A DNA stretch of 64,000 nucleotides, from assembly GCA_034505955.1 (NCBI GenBank), contig JAPDQK010000025.1:1-64000 (forward strand), written 5' to 3'. The notes beneath the pieces are model-generated. The model had not been told where the DNA came from. It saw only the letters and a program-made list of their open reading frames with translations, and ran no database searches. Below, piece after piece: positions 16,603 through 25,477 of the stretch (positions are counted from its first letter, which is position 1; each line of letters starts with the position of its first letter). This DNA comes from Zhuqueibacter pondensis. GTDB taxonomy: Bacteria; Zhuqueibacterota; Zhuqueibacteria; Zhuqueibacterales; Zhuqueibacteraceae. A program made the position numbers and the translations under genes.

Positions 16603-17670
16603 ATGTTTATCGGAGCTCAGCATTCGCTTTTTCCCAGTTTGACAGCCGAATTTCCTTCCACGCGTTATCAAGGCAGCAAGGCTAAATTGGCAGATTGGAT
16701 TTGGGAGCAGATATCCGATTTGTCTTTCGTGACATGCCTGGATGCTTTCGGCGGCACTGGCGCGGTCGCCTACCGGTTGAAAAAGGCTGGCAAGCAAGTA
16801 ACGTACAATGACCTGCTCAGATTCAATCATTATGTTGGCCTTGCCCTCATTGAAAATAGCAACACTTTCTTATCCCCCGAAGAAGTAGAGTGGGTGCTTG
16901 AACGGCATGCCGATATCCACTACCCGACTTTTGTACAAGATACATTTTCAGATGTTTATTTTACTGATGAGGAAAATGCCTGGATTGATCGGACGATAAC
17001 CAACATCCGACATTTTACTCATCCACATAAGTTTGCGCTGGCCTTTTTCGCGCTTTGTCAAGCCTGCATTATCAAGCGACCCTACAATCTCTTTCACCGC
17101 AAGAATCTCTATGTGCGGTTGGCGGAAGTGGAAAGATCTTTTGGAAATAAGGTAACTTGGGATCGACCGTTTGGCGAGTGGTTTCGCAGCTTTGTTGATG
17201 AAGCCAATCGTGCTATTTTTGATAACGGGATGGCTAACCGTGCGTTAAACTTGGATGCTCTTGAAGTCCCAGGTGAATACGATTTGATCTATATTGATAC
17301 GCCCTATATCTCAAAGCAAGGTGTTGGAGTTGATTATCGTGATTTCTACCATTTTCTGGAGGGCATGACCATGTACGACGAATGGGGCAAACACATTGAT
17401 CAACGATCAAAACATCGGCGTCTGCAACCGCAAAAATCGGAATGGACCGACAGGAAAGAAATTTATTTCGCATTTGATCGTTTGTTTCAGAGATTTGCTG
17501 ACAGCTATTTGGTCGTTTCGTATCGCAGTGACGGGATTCCTTCGGAAAGCGAGTTGGTTGCATTGCTCAAAAAATACAAGCGCAATGTTCGAGTTGAACA
17601 CTATGGGCAATACAAATATGTTCTTTCCACCAATTCGGAATCAAAAGAGATTTTGTTGATTGGAACTTGA
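16603..17670 (+). CDS. D12-class DNA adenine-N6 methyltransferase of an EcoRV-like system
   Basis: A 355-residue Dam/D12-type adenine methylase. The N-terminal motif is RYQGSKAKLADWIWE (21-35; motif X), the SAM-binding motif I is LDAFGGTGAVAYRL (46-59) and the catalytic motif IV is YIDTPY (220-225), a DTPY variant of DPPY. It should protect the site cut by the nuclease encoded 18 bases downstream; if the nuclease has EcoRV specificity the target is GATATC (inference). Codon use looks more AT-rich than flanking genes, in line with acquisition by transfer. There is no controller gene. The gene lies just beyond ssrA and its terminator. Confidence 0.85.
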   Translation: MFIGAQHSLFPSLTAEFPSTRYQGSKAKLADWIWEQISDLSFVTCLDAFGGTGAVAYRLKKAGKQVTYNDLLRFNHYVGLALIENSNTFLSPEEVEWVLERHADIHYPTFVQDTFSDVYFTDEENAWIDRTITNIRHFTHPHKFALAFFALCQACIIKRPYNLFHRKNLYVRLAEVERSFGNKVTWDRPFGEWFRSFVDEANRAIFDNGMANRALNLDALEVPGEYDLIYIDTPYISKQGVGVDYRDFYHFLEGMTMYDEWGKHIDQRSKHRRLQPQKSEWTDRKEIYFAFDRLFQRFADSYLVVSYRSDGIPSESELVALLKKYKRNVRVEHYGQYKYVLSTNSESKEILLIGT

Positions 17671-17688
17671 ACACTTGAGGCTAAACTG

Positions 17689-18486
17689 ATGGAAGGGGAA
17701 CAATTTCGTGAAACAATGCTGTCCTATTTTAAGGAGTTCACCCGAATTCTTGCAACCGATCAGGGCGATTGGGTTGTGAAAGGGTTTATCGATGTCTTCC
17801 GCAATATCTACACCATTTCAGTTGATACCAAGGTTGTTTCAAAGGTTATCGAATTAATGCTGTTTCCTGTTATCTCGCGCTTTGCTTTTGAAAACAAATA
17901 CAAAATGGTTTTGAGTGAGCATCAGAACCATTATCCTGATATAACTTTTATTTGTTCCAACGGCGGAAAGATCGCTTTGGACTTGAAGAGCACTTACCGC
18001 ACAAGTAATGAAACTGTCAATGGTTTTACTCTTGGGGCATTCACCGGTTACTTTAGGCAGCGGCGTTCAACAAAAAACATCACTTTCCCATACGAAGAAT
18101 ATTCAAAGCACTTTGTCTTGGGAATAATCTACAGCCGCAACGAAGAGGAGTTTGAAGATCGAAAAATTTATAAGCTGGACGAAATGCATAATATTGTTTC
18201 CGTCGTCAAAGATTTTACTTTTCTTTTGCAGGAAAAATGGCCTATTGCCAGTGATCAAACCGGCAGTGGAAATACCAAAAATATCGGTTCTATTCGAAGT
18301 ATTGCTGATCTCGTGGAAGGACGTGGCCCTTTTGCTGAACACGGGGAAGAAACTTTTGATGATTATTGGTCAAATTATCTTACTCAAGACATGGCGCGAG
18401 CAATTGATTCCAAGGTTCCGTATCGGAACCTGAAAGAATATTGGAAGTGGAAACAGCGAGGGAAGGGAAGAAAAGTCAAAAAGTGA
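17689..18486 (+). CDS. EcoRV-like type II restriction endonuclease
   Basis: A 265-residue nuclease recognisably homologous to R.EcoRV along most of its length. Shared blocks are VDTKVVSKVIEL (45-56), HQNHYPDIT (78-86), GKIALDLKSTY (93-103), FTLGAFTGYFR (113-123) and SGNTKNIGSI (193-202). The catalytic triad D74/D90/K92 of EcoRV corresponds to D84, D98 and K100, and the major-groove recognition loop (EcoRV GSGNTTN) is GSGNTKN here at 192-198. Predicted to cut GATATC as a dimer. Slightly longer than EcoRV (245), mainly by N- and C-terminal extensions. Same operon as the methylase. Confidence 0.9.
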   Translation: MEGEQFRETMLSYFKEFTRILATDQGDWVVKGFIDVFRNIYTISVDTKVVSKVIELMLFPVISRFAFENKYKMVLSEHQNHYPDITFICSNGGKIALDLKSTYRTSNETVNGFTLGAFTGYFRQRRSTKNITFPYEEYSKHFVLGIIYSRNEEEFEDRKIYKLDEMHNIVSVVKDFTFLLQEKWPIASDQTGSGNTKNIGSIRSIADLVEGRGPFAEHGEETFDDYWSNYLTQDMARAIDSKVPYRNLKEYWKWKQRGKGRKVKK

Positions 18487-18490
18487 AACT

Positions 18491-19870
18491 ATGAGTTCCA
18501 TCAAAAAATTTGCCTATCCGCACGGCAACGTTCTTTACCGCAAGCTGCGTTACCAATTTCCCTGCATCGTTCGCGGCGAGGGCGTTTATCTTTTCGACAA
18601 CGAAGACCGGCGCTATCTCGATGCCTCCGGCGGCGCCATCGTGGTCAATGCCGGTCATGGCAATGCCGAAATAGCCAGTGCGATTGGCGAGCAAGCCCGA
18701 AAACTGGGTTACGTCAGCGGCTTGCAATTTACGCATGAGCCTGTGGAAGAATTGGCGCGTGAACTTTGCACCATTGCACCCTCCGGATTGAACAAAGCCT
18801 TCTTTCTCTCCGGTGGCACCGAGGCAACCGAGGCGGCGCTGAAACTGGTGCGTCAGTATTGGGTGGCAAAAGGACAGACGGCAAAGTACAAAATCATCAG
18901 CCGCATGCCGAGCTATCACGGCAACACCCTTGGTTCGATGGGCGTGAGCGGCCGGCAACATTATCGCACGCTCTTCGAGCCGCTTTATGTCGATCATCCC
19001 AAAATCCCGCCGCCGATTTGTTACCGCTGCGCATGGGGAAAAACTTTCCCACGATGCGACTACGAATGCGCGCAGGAACTGGAACTGGCAATTCAACAAG
19101 CTGATCCGGAGACCGTGGCGGCGTTTATCGCCGAGCCGGTGCTTGGCTCCACCGGCGGGGCGATGGTGCCGCCGGAACAATATTATCCGCGTGTTATGGA
19201 GATTTGCCGCAAATATGAAGTGCTTTTCATCGCCGACGAAATTCTCTGTGGCATGGGACGCACCGGTGAGTGGTTTGCCATCTCGAGTTACGGTGTTGCT
19301 CCTGATGTTTTGCTCGTCGGTAAAGGACTTACCAGTGGCTATGTGGCGCTTTCGGCGATGTTGACACGCGAGGACATTGTTTCGACCATCCGCGAGAGTG
19401 GCAGTGATTTTCTGCATGCCCAGACCTTTGCACATCATCCGGTGGCCTGCGCTGCCGGTCTCGCCACGATTCGATATTTGCAACAAAATGATTTGCTTTT
19501 GCGCTGTCAGGAAATGGGCGCATTGTTGCATCAAAAATTGGAAGCCCTGCGCGAGCATCCGTTAGTTGGCGATATTCGCGGCCGGGGTTTGCTGGCAGGG
19601 ATCGAGTTCGTCAGGGACAAAACCACGCGTGAGCCGTTTCCGCGCGCCTGGCGTGTAGTGGAATTGATTGCGGCCACGGCTTTGGCGCATGGCCTGGTGG
19701 TTTGGACAAACGTCGGCCACGTCGATGGCAAAGACGGCGATCTCATTCTGTTGGCGCCGCCCTTCATCATCACCGCCGGGCAAATTGACGAGATCGTCAG
19801 CATTTTTTCCCGCGTGCTCGATCTCGCCGCCGAAGAAGTGAGTCACAAAGGCGGATGGACACCAGCCTGA
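18491..19870 (+). CDS. Class III (omega) PLP-dependent aminotransferase
   Basis: A 459-residue fold-type I aminotransferase. It has LDASGGAIVVNAGHGN near the N-terminus, the phosphate-binding SGGTEATEAALKL (about 98-110), the aspartate block FIADEILCGMGRTGEW and the Schiff-base lysine in VGKGLTSGY near 278. An unusual insert, PPPICYRCAWGKTFPRCDYE (about 173-192), contains three cysteines and recurs in some uncharacterised members of the class. The amino donor is unknown. It starts 5 bases after the restriction endonuclease and ends 1 base before the N6 methylase, so it is transcriptionally embedded between DNA-modification genes, though its metabolic partners are more likely the downstream dehydrogenase and CoA-transferase. 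Confidence 0.85.
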   Translation: MSSIKKFAYPHGNVLYRKLRYQFPCIVRGEGVYLFDNEDRRYLDASGGAIVVNAGHGNAEIASAIGEQARKLGYVSGLQFTHEPVEELARELCTIAPSGLNKAFFLSGGTEATEAALKLVRQYWVAKGQTAKYKIISRMPSYHGNTLGSMGVSGRQHYRTLFEPLYVDHPKIPPPICYRCAWGKTFPRCDYECAQELELAIQQADPETVAAFIAEPVLGSTGGAMVPPEQYYPRVMEICRKYEVLFIADEILCGMGRTGEWFAISSYGVAPDVLLVGKGLTSGYVALSAMLTREDIVSTIRESGSDFLHAQTFAHHPVACAAGLATIRYLQQNDLLLRCQEMGALLHQKLEALREHPLVGDIRGRGLLAGIEFVRDKTTREPFPRAWRVVELIAATALAHGLVVWTNVGHVDGKDGDLILLAPPFIITAGQIDEIVSIFSRVLDLAAEEVSHKGGWTPA

Positions 19871-19871
19871 G

Positions 19872-22394
19872 ATGTCACTGATGATCACCGACACGATGCC
19901 AACAAATTTTTCGTTTCCACACCGGCAGAAATCGTTTCAGCGTCCCACCAAGCTGCTGGCATTTCTACATGACAGCATTCATTTTATTGTTGATGCCCTC
20001 AAGAGCCATCCTGAGGCCTATGAAAAATGGCTGGCCAGCACCACCAGCCTTTATGGTGATATTTTCGCGCGACCTCGCTTGCGCCAGCACGCCGAGGATT
20101 ATGCCTTACGTTGGCAGTTTGTTGCCTCGCCCGCCGAGCTCGTTTTTGCACTTCAAACCATTTACAGTTTCCTGGCGCGGGCTGTTGTCGTGCAACGGTT
20201 ATTGCCACAATCGAAAGCCTCAGAGTTTATTCGGTTACTTGCTGATAATGGATTTTATCGTCAAAATTTCGGCGTGCGTGATTTTCTGCCTGCGCTCGGG
20301 GATGAAGAAATCATCGCACAACTGGCAACCGTCAAAAGCACTGCCGTTCCGCTGATCGAATTGTCTAAATTGCTGGCTGACAACGTTGCAAACGGTGGTT
20401 GGCACAACACGCTTGCGGATCTTTACCAAACGATTCTGCCGCGCCCGATCCGGCACGATCTCGGCGAATATTTCACGCCGTACTGGCTGGCGCGCCAGGC
20501 GATGCAAATGGCCGGATTCGACGGCGGGAAGGATAAAATCGTGTTGGATCCGGGATGTGGCTCCGGAAGTTTCCTGCTTGCGGCAGCAGAGATGAAATTG
20601 TTGAATGCCACGCCCGATGTCATTCCGAAGGAAGCATTTTACAATCAAAGTGAACAACTTCCGTTGCAAAAGGATTACCACGAAAATGCCGTAGCGCGGG
20701 CTTCCAGCCTGCATGCAGACAAGATGTCTGCGCTACATTTTCATCATGATGGATGTGCAACCGTACATGACAATTCCTCCGGAATGACATTTTTATATGA
20801 GCTGCTTTGTACCGTCATCGGCTGTGACCTCAATCCTTTGAGTGTCCTTTCTGCGCGTTTGAATTATCTCTGGTTTCTGGCAACACATTTTGGTCTGCCT
20901 TTGCCGGAGGTCGATCTGCCGATTTTGCATTTCGATTCGGTTTTTCGCACGGCGCTTGGAAATACCTCGCCAGATGCCCTGCAAAAATATTTGCCGGAGG
21001 AGGGCTGCGATTATCTCGTGGGCAATCCGCCATGGATCAATTGGAATTGCCTGCCTTCTGCTTATCGCGCCAAACTGGAAAAGGAGCTTTTGCCGCAGTA
21101 TGGCTTGTTCGATTTTCACGGACAGGAGGCGCGGCTCGGTCACAGCAATGACGATTACTTGTCGACCTTTGCGCTGGTCACCATCCATCGCTACTTGCGA
21201 CAGAGTGGGATCTGCAGCTTCGTGATCAAACAACCGCTGTTGAGCAATGTTGCCGGCAAAACTTTTCGCCGCCTGGAAATTCGGCATATCAGCGGAATGA
21301 CGCCTCTGCGTGTCATCAAGGTGGCAGATCTGCGTCCTCTCAATCCTTTTGGGATTGCCAACGAGACCGCACTCATTGTCCTGCAAAAAGGCGCGCAGAC
21401 CGAATTCCCGGTTGTTTACGAAAGTTGGTCGAGAAAGAATGGTCATGTTGCAACAACCTCACAAATGGCGCAACCATCGCGCCCGGCTGATTTTTCCTCC
21501 CCCTGGATTGTGCTTTCCAACGATTGGCAGCAAACCCAACTCATGGAAGGCCACAATCCGTATCCAATCCGGCATGGCCTGAAACACGACGCTGCCGAGA
21601 TTCTCATCATGGAAGTGCTCGAGCAGCGTGATGGTTTGGTCTGCGTGCAGCGCACGACAGGAGCTGACCGGCAAATATACCAGGTCGAGCCGGCTTTGAT
21701 TTATCCGTTTTTGCAGCCGCGGCATGTGCGGGCCTGGGGGCTCGATGGTTATGGATATTTGATTTTACCACAACGCAAAGCTGGTGAAGATAATGAAACC
21801 GAAATTATCAATAATTTCCCACTGACATACGCTTATTTGAAAAGTTTTGAAAACACATTCCTGGCCAGGCGTTCAAAGGTTTTCACTGGTACACCTTTTT
21901 ATGGTTTATTCGGTTTGGGAGAATATACCTTCGCCCGGTACAAAATCTGTTGGGTGGGATTGGGATTTCAACCCAAGTTCGTTGTGGCCGAGGAAATCGA
22001 TGACGCACTTGTCGGTTGCAAGGCTGCGGTTCCCGACGGAACGATTTATTTCATTCCCTGCCATGATCGTGATGAAGCGCATTTCATTTGCGCCTTGCTA
22101 AATTCGACATTGGTTTGTAAATTTTTCAGTGCGCGCAGCGGCAAGAGCAAACGGGGGTTGTCGAAAAAGGTGGTTGAGCAGCTTGCGCTGCCGAAGTTCC
22201 ATCGCCACAACGAGCGGCATGTTTATTTGGCGAATGTTTCGCTGCAGTTGCATCAAGCTTTTGGACAGCCAGCGGCAACAGAGTTGATTCCAAAAGATTT
22301 TGAAAAAGTTGTCATGGAAGTTTTTCAAACCCAGAAGAATTCACTGAATCAGGCTCCTGCTCTTTCTCATATGCGTATTCTTGCTCGCTCTTGA
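19872..22394 (+). CDS. Eco57I-like N6-adenine DNA methylase, possibly type IIG/solitary
   Basis: An 840-residue gamma-type methylase. A helical N-terminus leads to GEYFTPYWLARQAM (198-211, motif X), DPGCGSGSFLLAAAE (226-240, motif I), IGCDLNPLSVLSARLNYL (316-333, motif II) and YLVGNPPWINW (381-391, catalytic NPPW). The C-terminal half (about 480-780) looks like a target-recognition region with LLNSTLVCKFF as in type IIG and PglX-like enzymes. No PD-(D/E)XK nuclease motif is obvious at the N-terminus and no partner nuclease adjoins. About 75 residues separate motifs I and II; part of this is translated dispersed-repeat DNA (20691-20736). An alternative start is ATG 19896. Confidence 0.82.
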   Translation: MSLMITDTMPTNFSFPHRQKSFQRPTKLLAFLHDSIHFIVDALKSHPEAYEKWLASTTSLYGDIFARPRLRQHAEDYALRWQFVASPAELVFALQTIYSFLARAVVVQRLLPQSKASEFIRLLADNGFYRQNFGVRDFLPALGDEEIIAQLATVKSTAVPLIELSKLLADNVANGGWHNTLADLYQTILPRPIRHDLGEYFTPYWLARQAMQMAGFDGGKDKIVLDPGCGSGSFLLAAAEMKLLNATPDVIPKEAFYNQSEQLPLQKDYHENAVARASSLHADKMSALHFHHDGCATVHDNSSGMTFLYELLCTVIGCDLNPLSVLSARLNYLWFLATHFGLPLPEVDLPILHFDSVFRTALGNTSPDALQKYLPEEGCDYLVGNPPWINWNCLPSAYRAKLEKELLPQYGLFDFHGQEARLGHSNDDYLSTFALVTIHRYLRQSGICSFVIKQPLLSNVAGKTFRRLEIRHISGMTPLRVIKVADLRPLNPFGIANETALIVLQKGAQTEFPVVYESWSRKNGHVATTSQMAQPSRPADFSSPWIVLSNDWQQTQLMEGHNPYPIRHGLKHDAAEILIMEVLEQRDGLVCVQRTTGADRQIYQVEPALIYPFLQPRHVRAWGLDGYGYLILPQRKAGEDNETEIINNFPLTYAYLKSFENTFLARRSKVFTGTPFYGLFGLGEYTFARYKICWVGLGFQPKFVVAEEIDDALVGCKAAVPDGTIYFIPCHDRDEAHFICALLNSTLVCKFFSARSGKSKRGLSKKVVEQLALPKFHRHNERHVYLANVSLQLHQAFGQPAATELIPKDFEKVVMEVFQTQKNSLNQAPALSHMRILARS
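20691..20736. repeat. Family-5 repeat inside the methylase gene
   Basis: GTAGCGC (20691-20697) to GCGCTAC (20730-20736), matching the boundaries of the intergenic copy at 10081-10136 and sharing CAAGATG and CTGCGCTAC. It is followed at 20769-20793 by GACAATTCCTCCGGAATGACA, resembling a family-1 end. It translates in frame as VARASSLHADKMSAL within residues 274-288. Confidence 0.7.
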
Positions 22395-22460
22395 GAAATG
22401 CCAGCAGCGAGTAAGAATGGGAGTCAAAGCAGGAGCGATAAGGAGACGGAGGTTTTCTTT

Positions 22461-24029
22461 ATGCCCAAGCAATTCAAGATCACATACACCACTCTCGGCG
22501 CAAATCTGGAGGTTTTTCATCGGCAATACGACAAAGCTGTGGCAGAGGTCAAGAGAAAGACGGGGAAAACTTATCCTCACTTGATCAACAACAAGCCAAT
22601 CCGTGGCCGCGGCGAGGTCTACGCCAGCACCAACCCTGCGGATACACGGATGGTGCTCGCCAATTTTCGCCAGGCCACCGAGGAAGAAATGGATGCGGCA
22701 GTTGAGGCGGCGCGGAAGGCGTTTCCGGTTTGGAGCAACACGGATTATCGCCAGCGTGTGAAAATCATGCGCAAGGCCGCAGCACTGATACGTAAAAATA
22801 AATTCGAGCTGGCGGCGATCATGAGTCTCGAAGCCGGCAAAAACCGCTTCGAGGCGATGGGAGATGCCGAAGAATCGGCGGATTTGATCGATTATTATTG
22901 CCAGCAAATAATGGATGCCAAAGGCTTCTCAATGCCGCTCGGCAAGCTCTCGCCAAATGAAGACACCCGCAGCGTGTTGCGTCCCTACGGCGTGTGGGCG
23001 GTGATTGCACCGTTCAATTTTCCGTTGGCGCTTTCCACCGGTATGAGCGCCGGTGCCATCATTGCCGGGAACACGGTCGTTTTCAAACCATCAAAAGATA
23101 CGCCATGGATCGGCTACCGCCTGGCGGAGATTTATCATGAAGCCGGTCTGCCTGCTGGTGTTTTTAATTTCATGGCCGGTGATCGTCGTATCGGAGAGGA
23201 ACTGTTGCAGCATCCGAAACTCAATGGCATTGTTTTTACCGGCTCCAAACCCGTCGGCATGCACCTGTTCCATGAATTCAGCAAGAACTTTGTCCGGCCC
23301 GCGATCATCGAGATGGGTGGCAAAAATCCGGCGATAGTAATGCCCAGCGCCGATCTCGAGATGGCTGCCGAAGGTGTGATGCGTTCCGCCTTCGGTTTGC
23401 AAGGACAAAAGTGCAGCGCCTGTTCACGGGTTTACGTCCACAACAAAGTGAAGGACAAATTCATGAATCTTCTTTTGGAGAAGACCGGGAAAATCACCAT
23501 TGGCGACCCCAGCCGGCGTGATATTTTCCTGGGGCCGCTGATCAACAAGAACGCCTATGATAAATTTGCCGCGGCCATCAGTGAGGCGCAACGCGATGGC
23601 GGTACGGTGCTTGCCGGCGGCAGACAACTCAAAGAAGATGGCTTCGCTCACGGCTATTTTGTCGAGCCAACGATCGTGGATGGTTTGCCGCGTTATCATC
23701 GCCAGTTTTATGAAGAGCTCTTTCTGCCCTATCTTGTCGTTGCCACGGTCGATTCACTCGAAGAGGCCGTCAAGCTTTCCAACAAGGCTGAGTACGGGCT
23801 TACCGCCGGTATTTACACCAAGAACCAAAAGGAGCTTGATTACTTCTTCGATCATATCGAGGCCGGTGTCACTTATGCGAATCGTCGCAGCGGTGCCACT
23901 ACCGGCGCCTGGCCGGGCGTGAATTCGTTCTGCGGCTGGAAAGGCAGCGGCAGCACCGGCAAAGGTGCGTGCGGCCCGTATTACGTGCAGCAGTTCATGC
24001 GCGAGCAGAGCCGGACGATCATGAAGTGA
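22461..24029 (+). CDS. Aldehyde dehydrogenase, L-glutamate gamma-semialdehyde (P5C) dehydrogenase-like
   Basis: A 522-residue NAD-dependent aldehyde dehydrogenase. The start at 22461 is set by GGAGG at 22448-22452 with an 8-base spacer. Key blocks are APFNFPLALSTGM (cofactor site), IIEMGGKNPAIV (general-base Glu) and GLQGQKCSACSRVYV with the catalytic Cys; the last is typical of P5C dehydrogenases. The C-terminus WKGSGSTGKGACGPYYVQQF also fits that branch. P5CDH oxidises glutamate semialdehyde to glutamate in proline and ornithine breakdown. With the class III aminotransferase upstream, an amino-acid catabolic operon is plausible, but a related semialdehyde substrate cannot be excluded. Confidence 0.82.
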   Translation: MPKQFKITYTTLGANLEVFHRQYDKAVAEVKRKTGKTYPHLINNKPIRGRGEVYASTNPADTRMVLANFRQATEEEMDAAVEAARKAFPVWSNTDYRQRVKIMRKAAALIRKNKFELAAIMSLEAGKNRFEAMGDAEESADLIDYYCQQIMDAKGFSMPLGKLSPNEDTRSVLRPYGVWAVIAPFNFPLALSTGMSAGAIIAGNTVVFKPSKDTPWIGYRLAEIYHEAGLPAGVFNFMAGDRRIGEELLQHPKLNGIVFTGSKPVGMHLFHEFSKNFVRPAIIEMGGKNPAIVMPSADLEMAAEGVMRSAFGLQGQKCSACSRVYVHNKVKDKFMNLLLEKTGKITIGDPSRRDIFLGPLINKNAYDKFAAAISEAQRDGGTVLAGGRQLKEDGFAHGYFVEPTIVDGLPRYHRQFYEELFLPYLVVATVDSLEEAVKLSNKAEYGLTAGIYTKNQKELDYFFDHIEAGVTYANRRSGATTGAWPGVNSFCGWKGSGSTGKGACGPYYVQQFMREQSRTIMK

Positions 24030-24209
24030 TTGCGGATTCGGGATTGCGGATTGCGGGAATCGGAAGATCGAGCAGGTATTTTGCAATGCGAAGGCTCGAA
24101 CTGAACTATACGGCTTCCATGGTGCTCGTATCTGATTTTTGTTCCAAAATCAGAAATCCGAATTTTGCAATCACTGTTCGCAATCCGCAATCTGAAATCC
24201 GAAATCTAA
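24030..24209. repeat. Family-4 GCGGATT inverted repeat
   Basis: GATTGCGGATTGCG (24042-24055) is the exact inverse of CGCAATCCGCAATC (24179-24192), with further imperfect GATTC/GAAATC units on both flanks. It fills the gap between the aldehyde dehydrogenase and CoA-transferase genes and has no coding capacity. Confidence 0.65.
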
Positions 24210-24225
24210 ATCAGGAAAAAACTCC

Positions 24226-25146
24226 ATGCGCACCACCAATTCAAAAGTCATGTCCATGTCCGACGCCATCCGCCAATTCGTTCACGATGGCGACACAGTA
24301 ATGATCGAAGGGTTCACGCATCTGATTTGTTTTGCCGCAGGCCATGAAATCATCCGCCAGCGCAAGAAAGATCTGGTGGCGTGCCGGTTGACACCGGATT
24401 TGATCTATGACCAGATGATCGCGGCCGGATGTGTACGCAAATTGATTTTCTCGTGGGCCGGCAATCCTGGCGTCGGACCTTTGCATGCGCTGCGTCGCGC
24501 CGTCGAGCAAAACAAACCGCACCCAATTGAACTCGAGGAGTATTCCCATTTCGGCATGGCCATGCGCGTTTATGCCGGTGCCGCCAGGCTGCCGTTCATG
24601 CCGTTGCGCTCATATCGCGGCAGCGATTTGCCCAAGGTCAATCCAAACATTCGCACCGTCGTGTGCCCATTCACCGGCGAAGAATTGAATGCGGTGCCGG
24701 CGCTCCATCCGGATGTCACCATCGTTCATGCGCAACGCGCCGATGCCAATGGCAACGCGCAAATTTGGGGCTTGTTGGGCGTGCAGAAGGAAGCCGCTTT
24801 TGCCGCGAAGCGTGTCATCGTCGTGGTGGAAGAATTGGTCGACGAGCAAGTGATCCGCGCCGACCCCAACCGCACCGTGATTCCCGGCATGATCGTCAAC
24901 GCCGTCGTGGTGGAGCCGTATGGCGCGCATCCCAGCTTCGCGCAAGGCTACTATGATCGTGACAACGATTTTTACATCAAATGGGACGCCATCTCCAAAG
25001 ATGAAAAAAACATGCAAGCCTATCTCGACGAGTGGATTTACGGTTTGCCGGATCGCGCCGCGTATGTAACAAAGATGGGTGAAGAGACTTGGAAGAGATT
25101 AGCTGCTAATCAACGGCCGAGTGGGGTGGTGAATTATGGGTTTTGA
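24226..25146 (+). CDS. CoA-transferase family I, alpha subunit
   Basis: A 306-residue protein resembling the A subunit of glutaconate/3-oxoadipate-type CoA-transferases. It has a nucleotide-binding start (DAIRQFVHDGDTVMIEGFTH), the oxyanion-type loop FSWAGNPGVGPLH (about 75-87), and the family block VTIVHAQRADANGNAQIWG (about 165-183). In these heterodimers the catalytic glutamate is on the B subunit, which normally follows at once. Here the next genes are transporter genes, so the partner is missing from the locus. The protein could pair with a distant subunit or have another role. Confidence 0.8.
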   Translation: MRTTNSKVMSMSDAIRQFVHDGDTVMIEGFTHLICFAAGHEIIRQRKKDLVACRLTPDLIYDQMIAAGCVRKLIFSWAGNPGVGPLHALRRAVEQNKPHPIELEEYSHFGMAMRVYAGAARLPFMPLRSYRGSDLPKVNPNIRTVVCPFTGEELNAVPALHPDVTIVHAQRADANGNAQIWGLLGVQKEAAFAAKRVIVVVEELVDEQVIRADPNRTVIPGMIVNAVVVEPYGAHPSFAQGYYDRDNDFYIKWDAISKDEKNMQAYLDEWIYGLPDRAAYVTKMGEETWKRLAANQRPSGVVNYGF

Positions 25147-25258
25147 GATTTGTTGCTGGATGCTCGATCCTGGGTGCTTGCTACTTGACAAATAGTAATT
25201 TTACGTCTTGCGAATCACGTTAAGTGTAATTTGCAAACTTGCCACTTGCGACTTGCCC

Positions 25259-25477
25259 ATGTCCAACTTTTTTCCCATGCCCAGCGGTGACCGCTGGTTT
25301 CTGCTCACCATCATTATCTTTTCAATTATCTCCTTTCTGCCGTGGACACAAAAGATACACGTCGCCGGCATGGCGCTGTTTGGCTGGCTCATGGCGGCGC
25401 TGATGATCTTCTCGCCGGCCATCGCACTCATTCGTTTGATTCGCCACCGCGTCTCAAATAGGGGAGAACAGAAATGA
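25259..25477 (+). CDS. Small membrane protein preceding a sodium:solute symporter
   Basis: A 72-residue protein with two predicted membrane helices (about 12-29 and 34-58). The start at 25259 (MSNFFPMPSGDRWF) is chosen because the upstream sequence is repeat-like. The stop overlaps the symporter start by four bases (ATGA), so the two are translationally coupled. Small two-helix proteins of the DUF3311/DUF4212 kind commonly accompany SSF permeases and may form part of the transporter. The exact family is not certain. Confidence 0.7.
   Translation: MSNFFPMPSGDRWFLLTIIIFSIISFLPWTQKIHVAGMALFGWLMAALMIFSPAIALIRLIRHRVSNRGEQK

Noticed and set aside
18476..19558. Long minus-strand frame antisense to the aminotransferase
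   Set aside because: The plus-strand protein has full aminotransferase motifs; the antisense frame lacks any domain and arises from codon bias.
16603..22394. A complete BREX, DISARM or other multi-gene defence island
   Set aside because: Only a type II pair and one lone methylase are present; no PglZ, helicase or other hallmark partners occur nearby.
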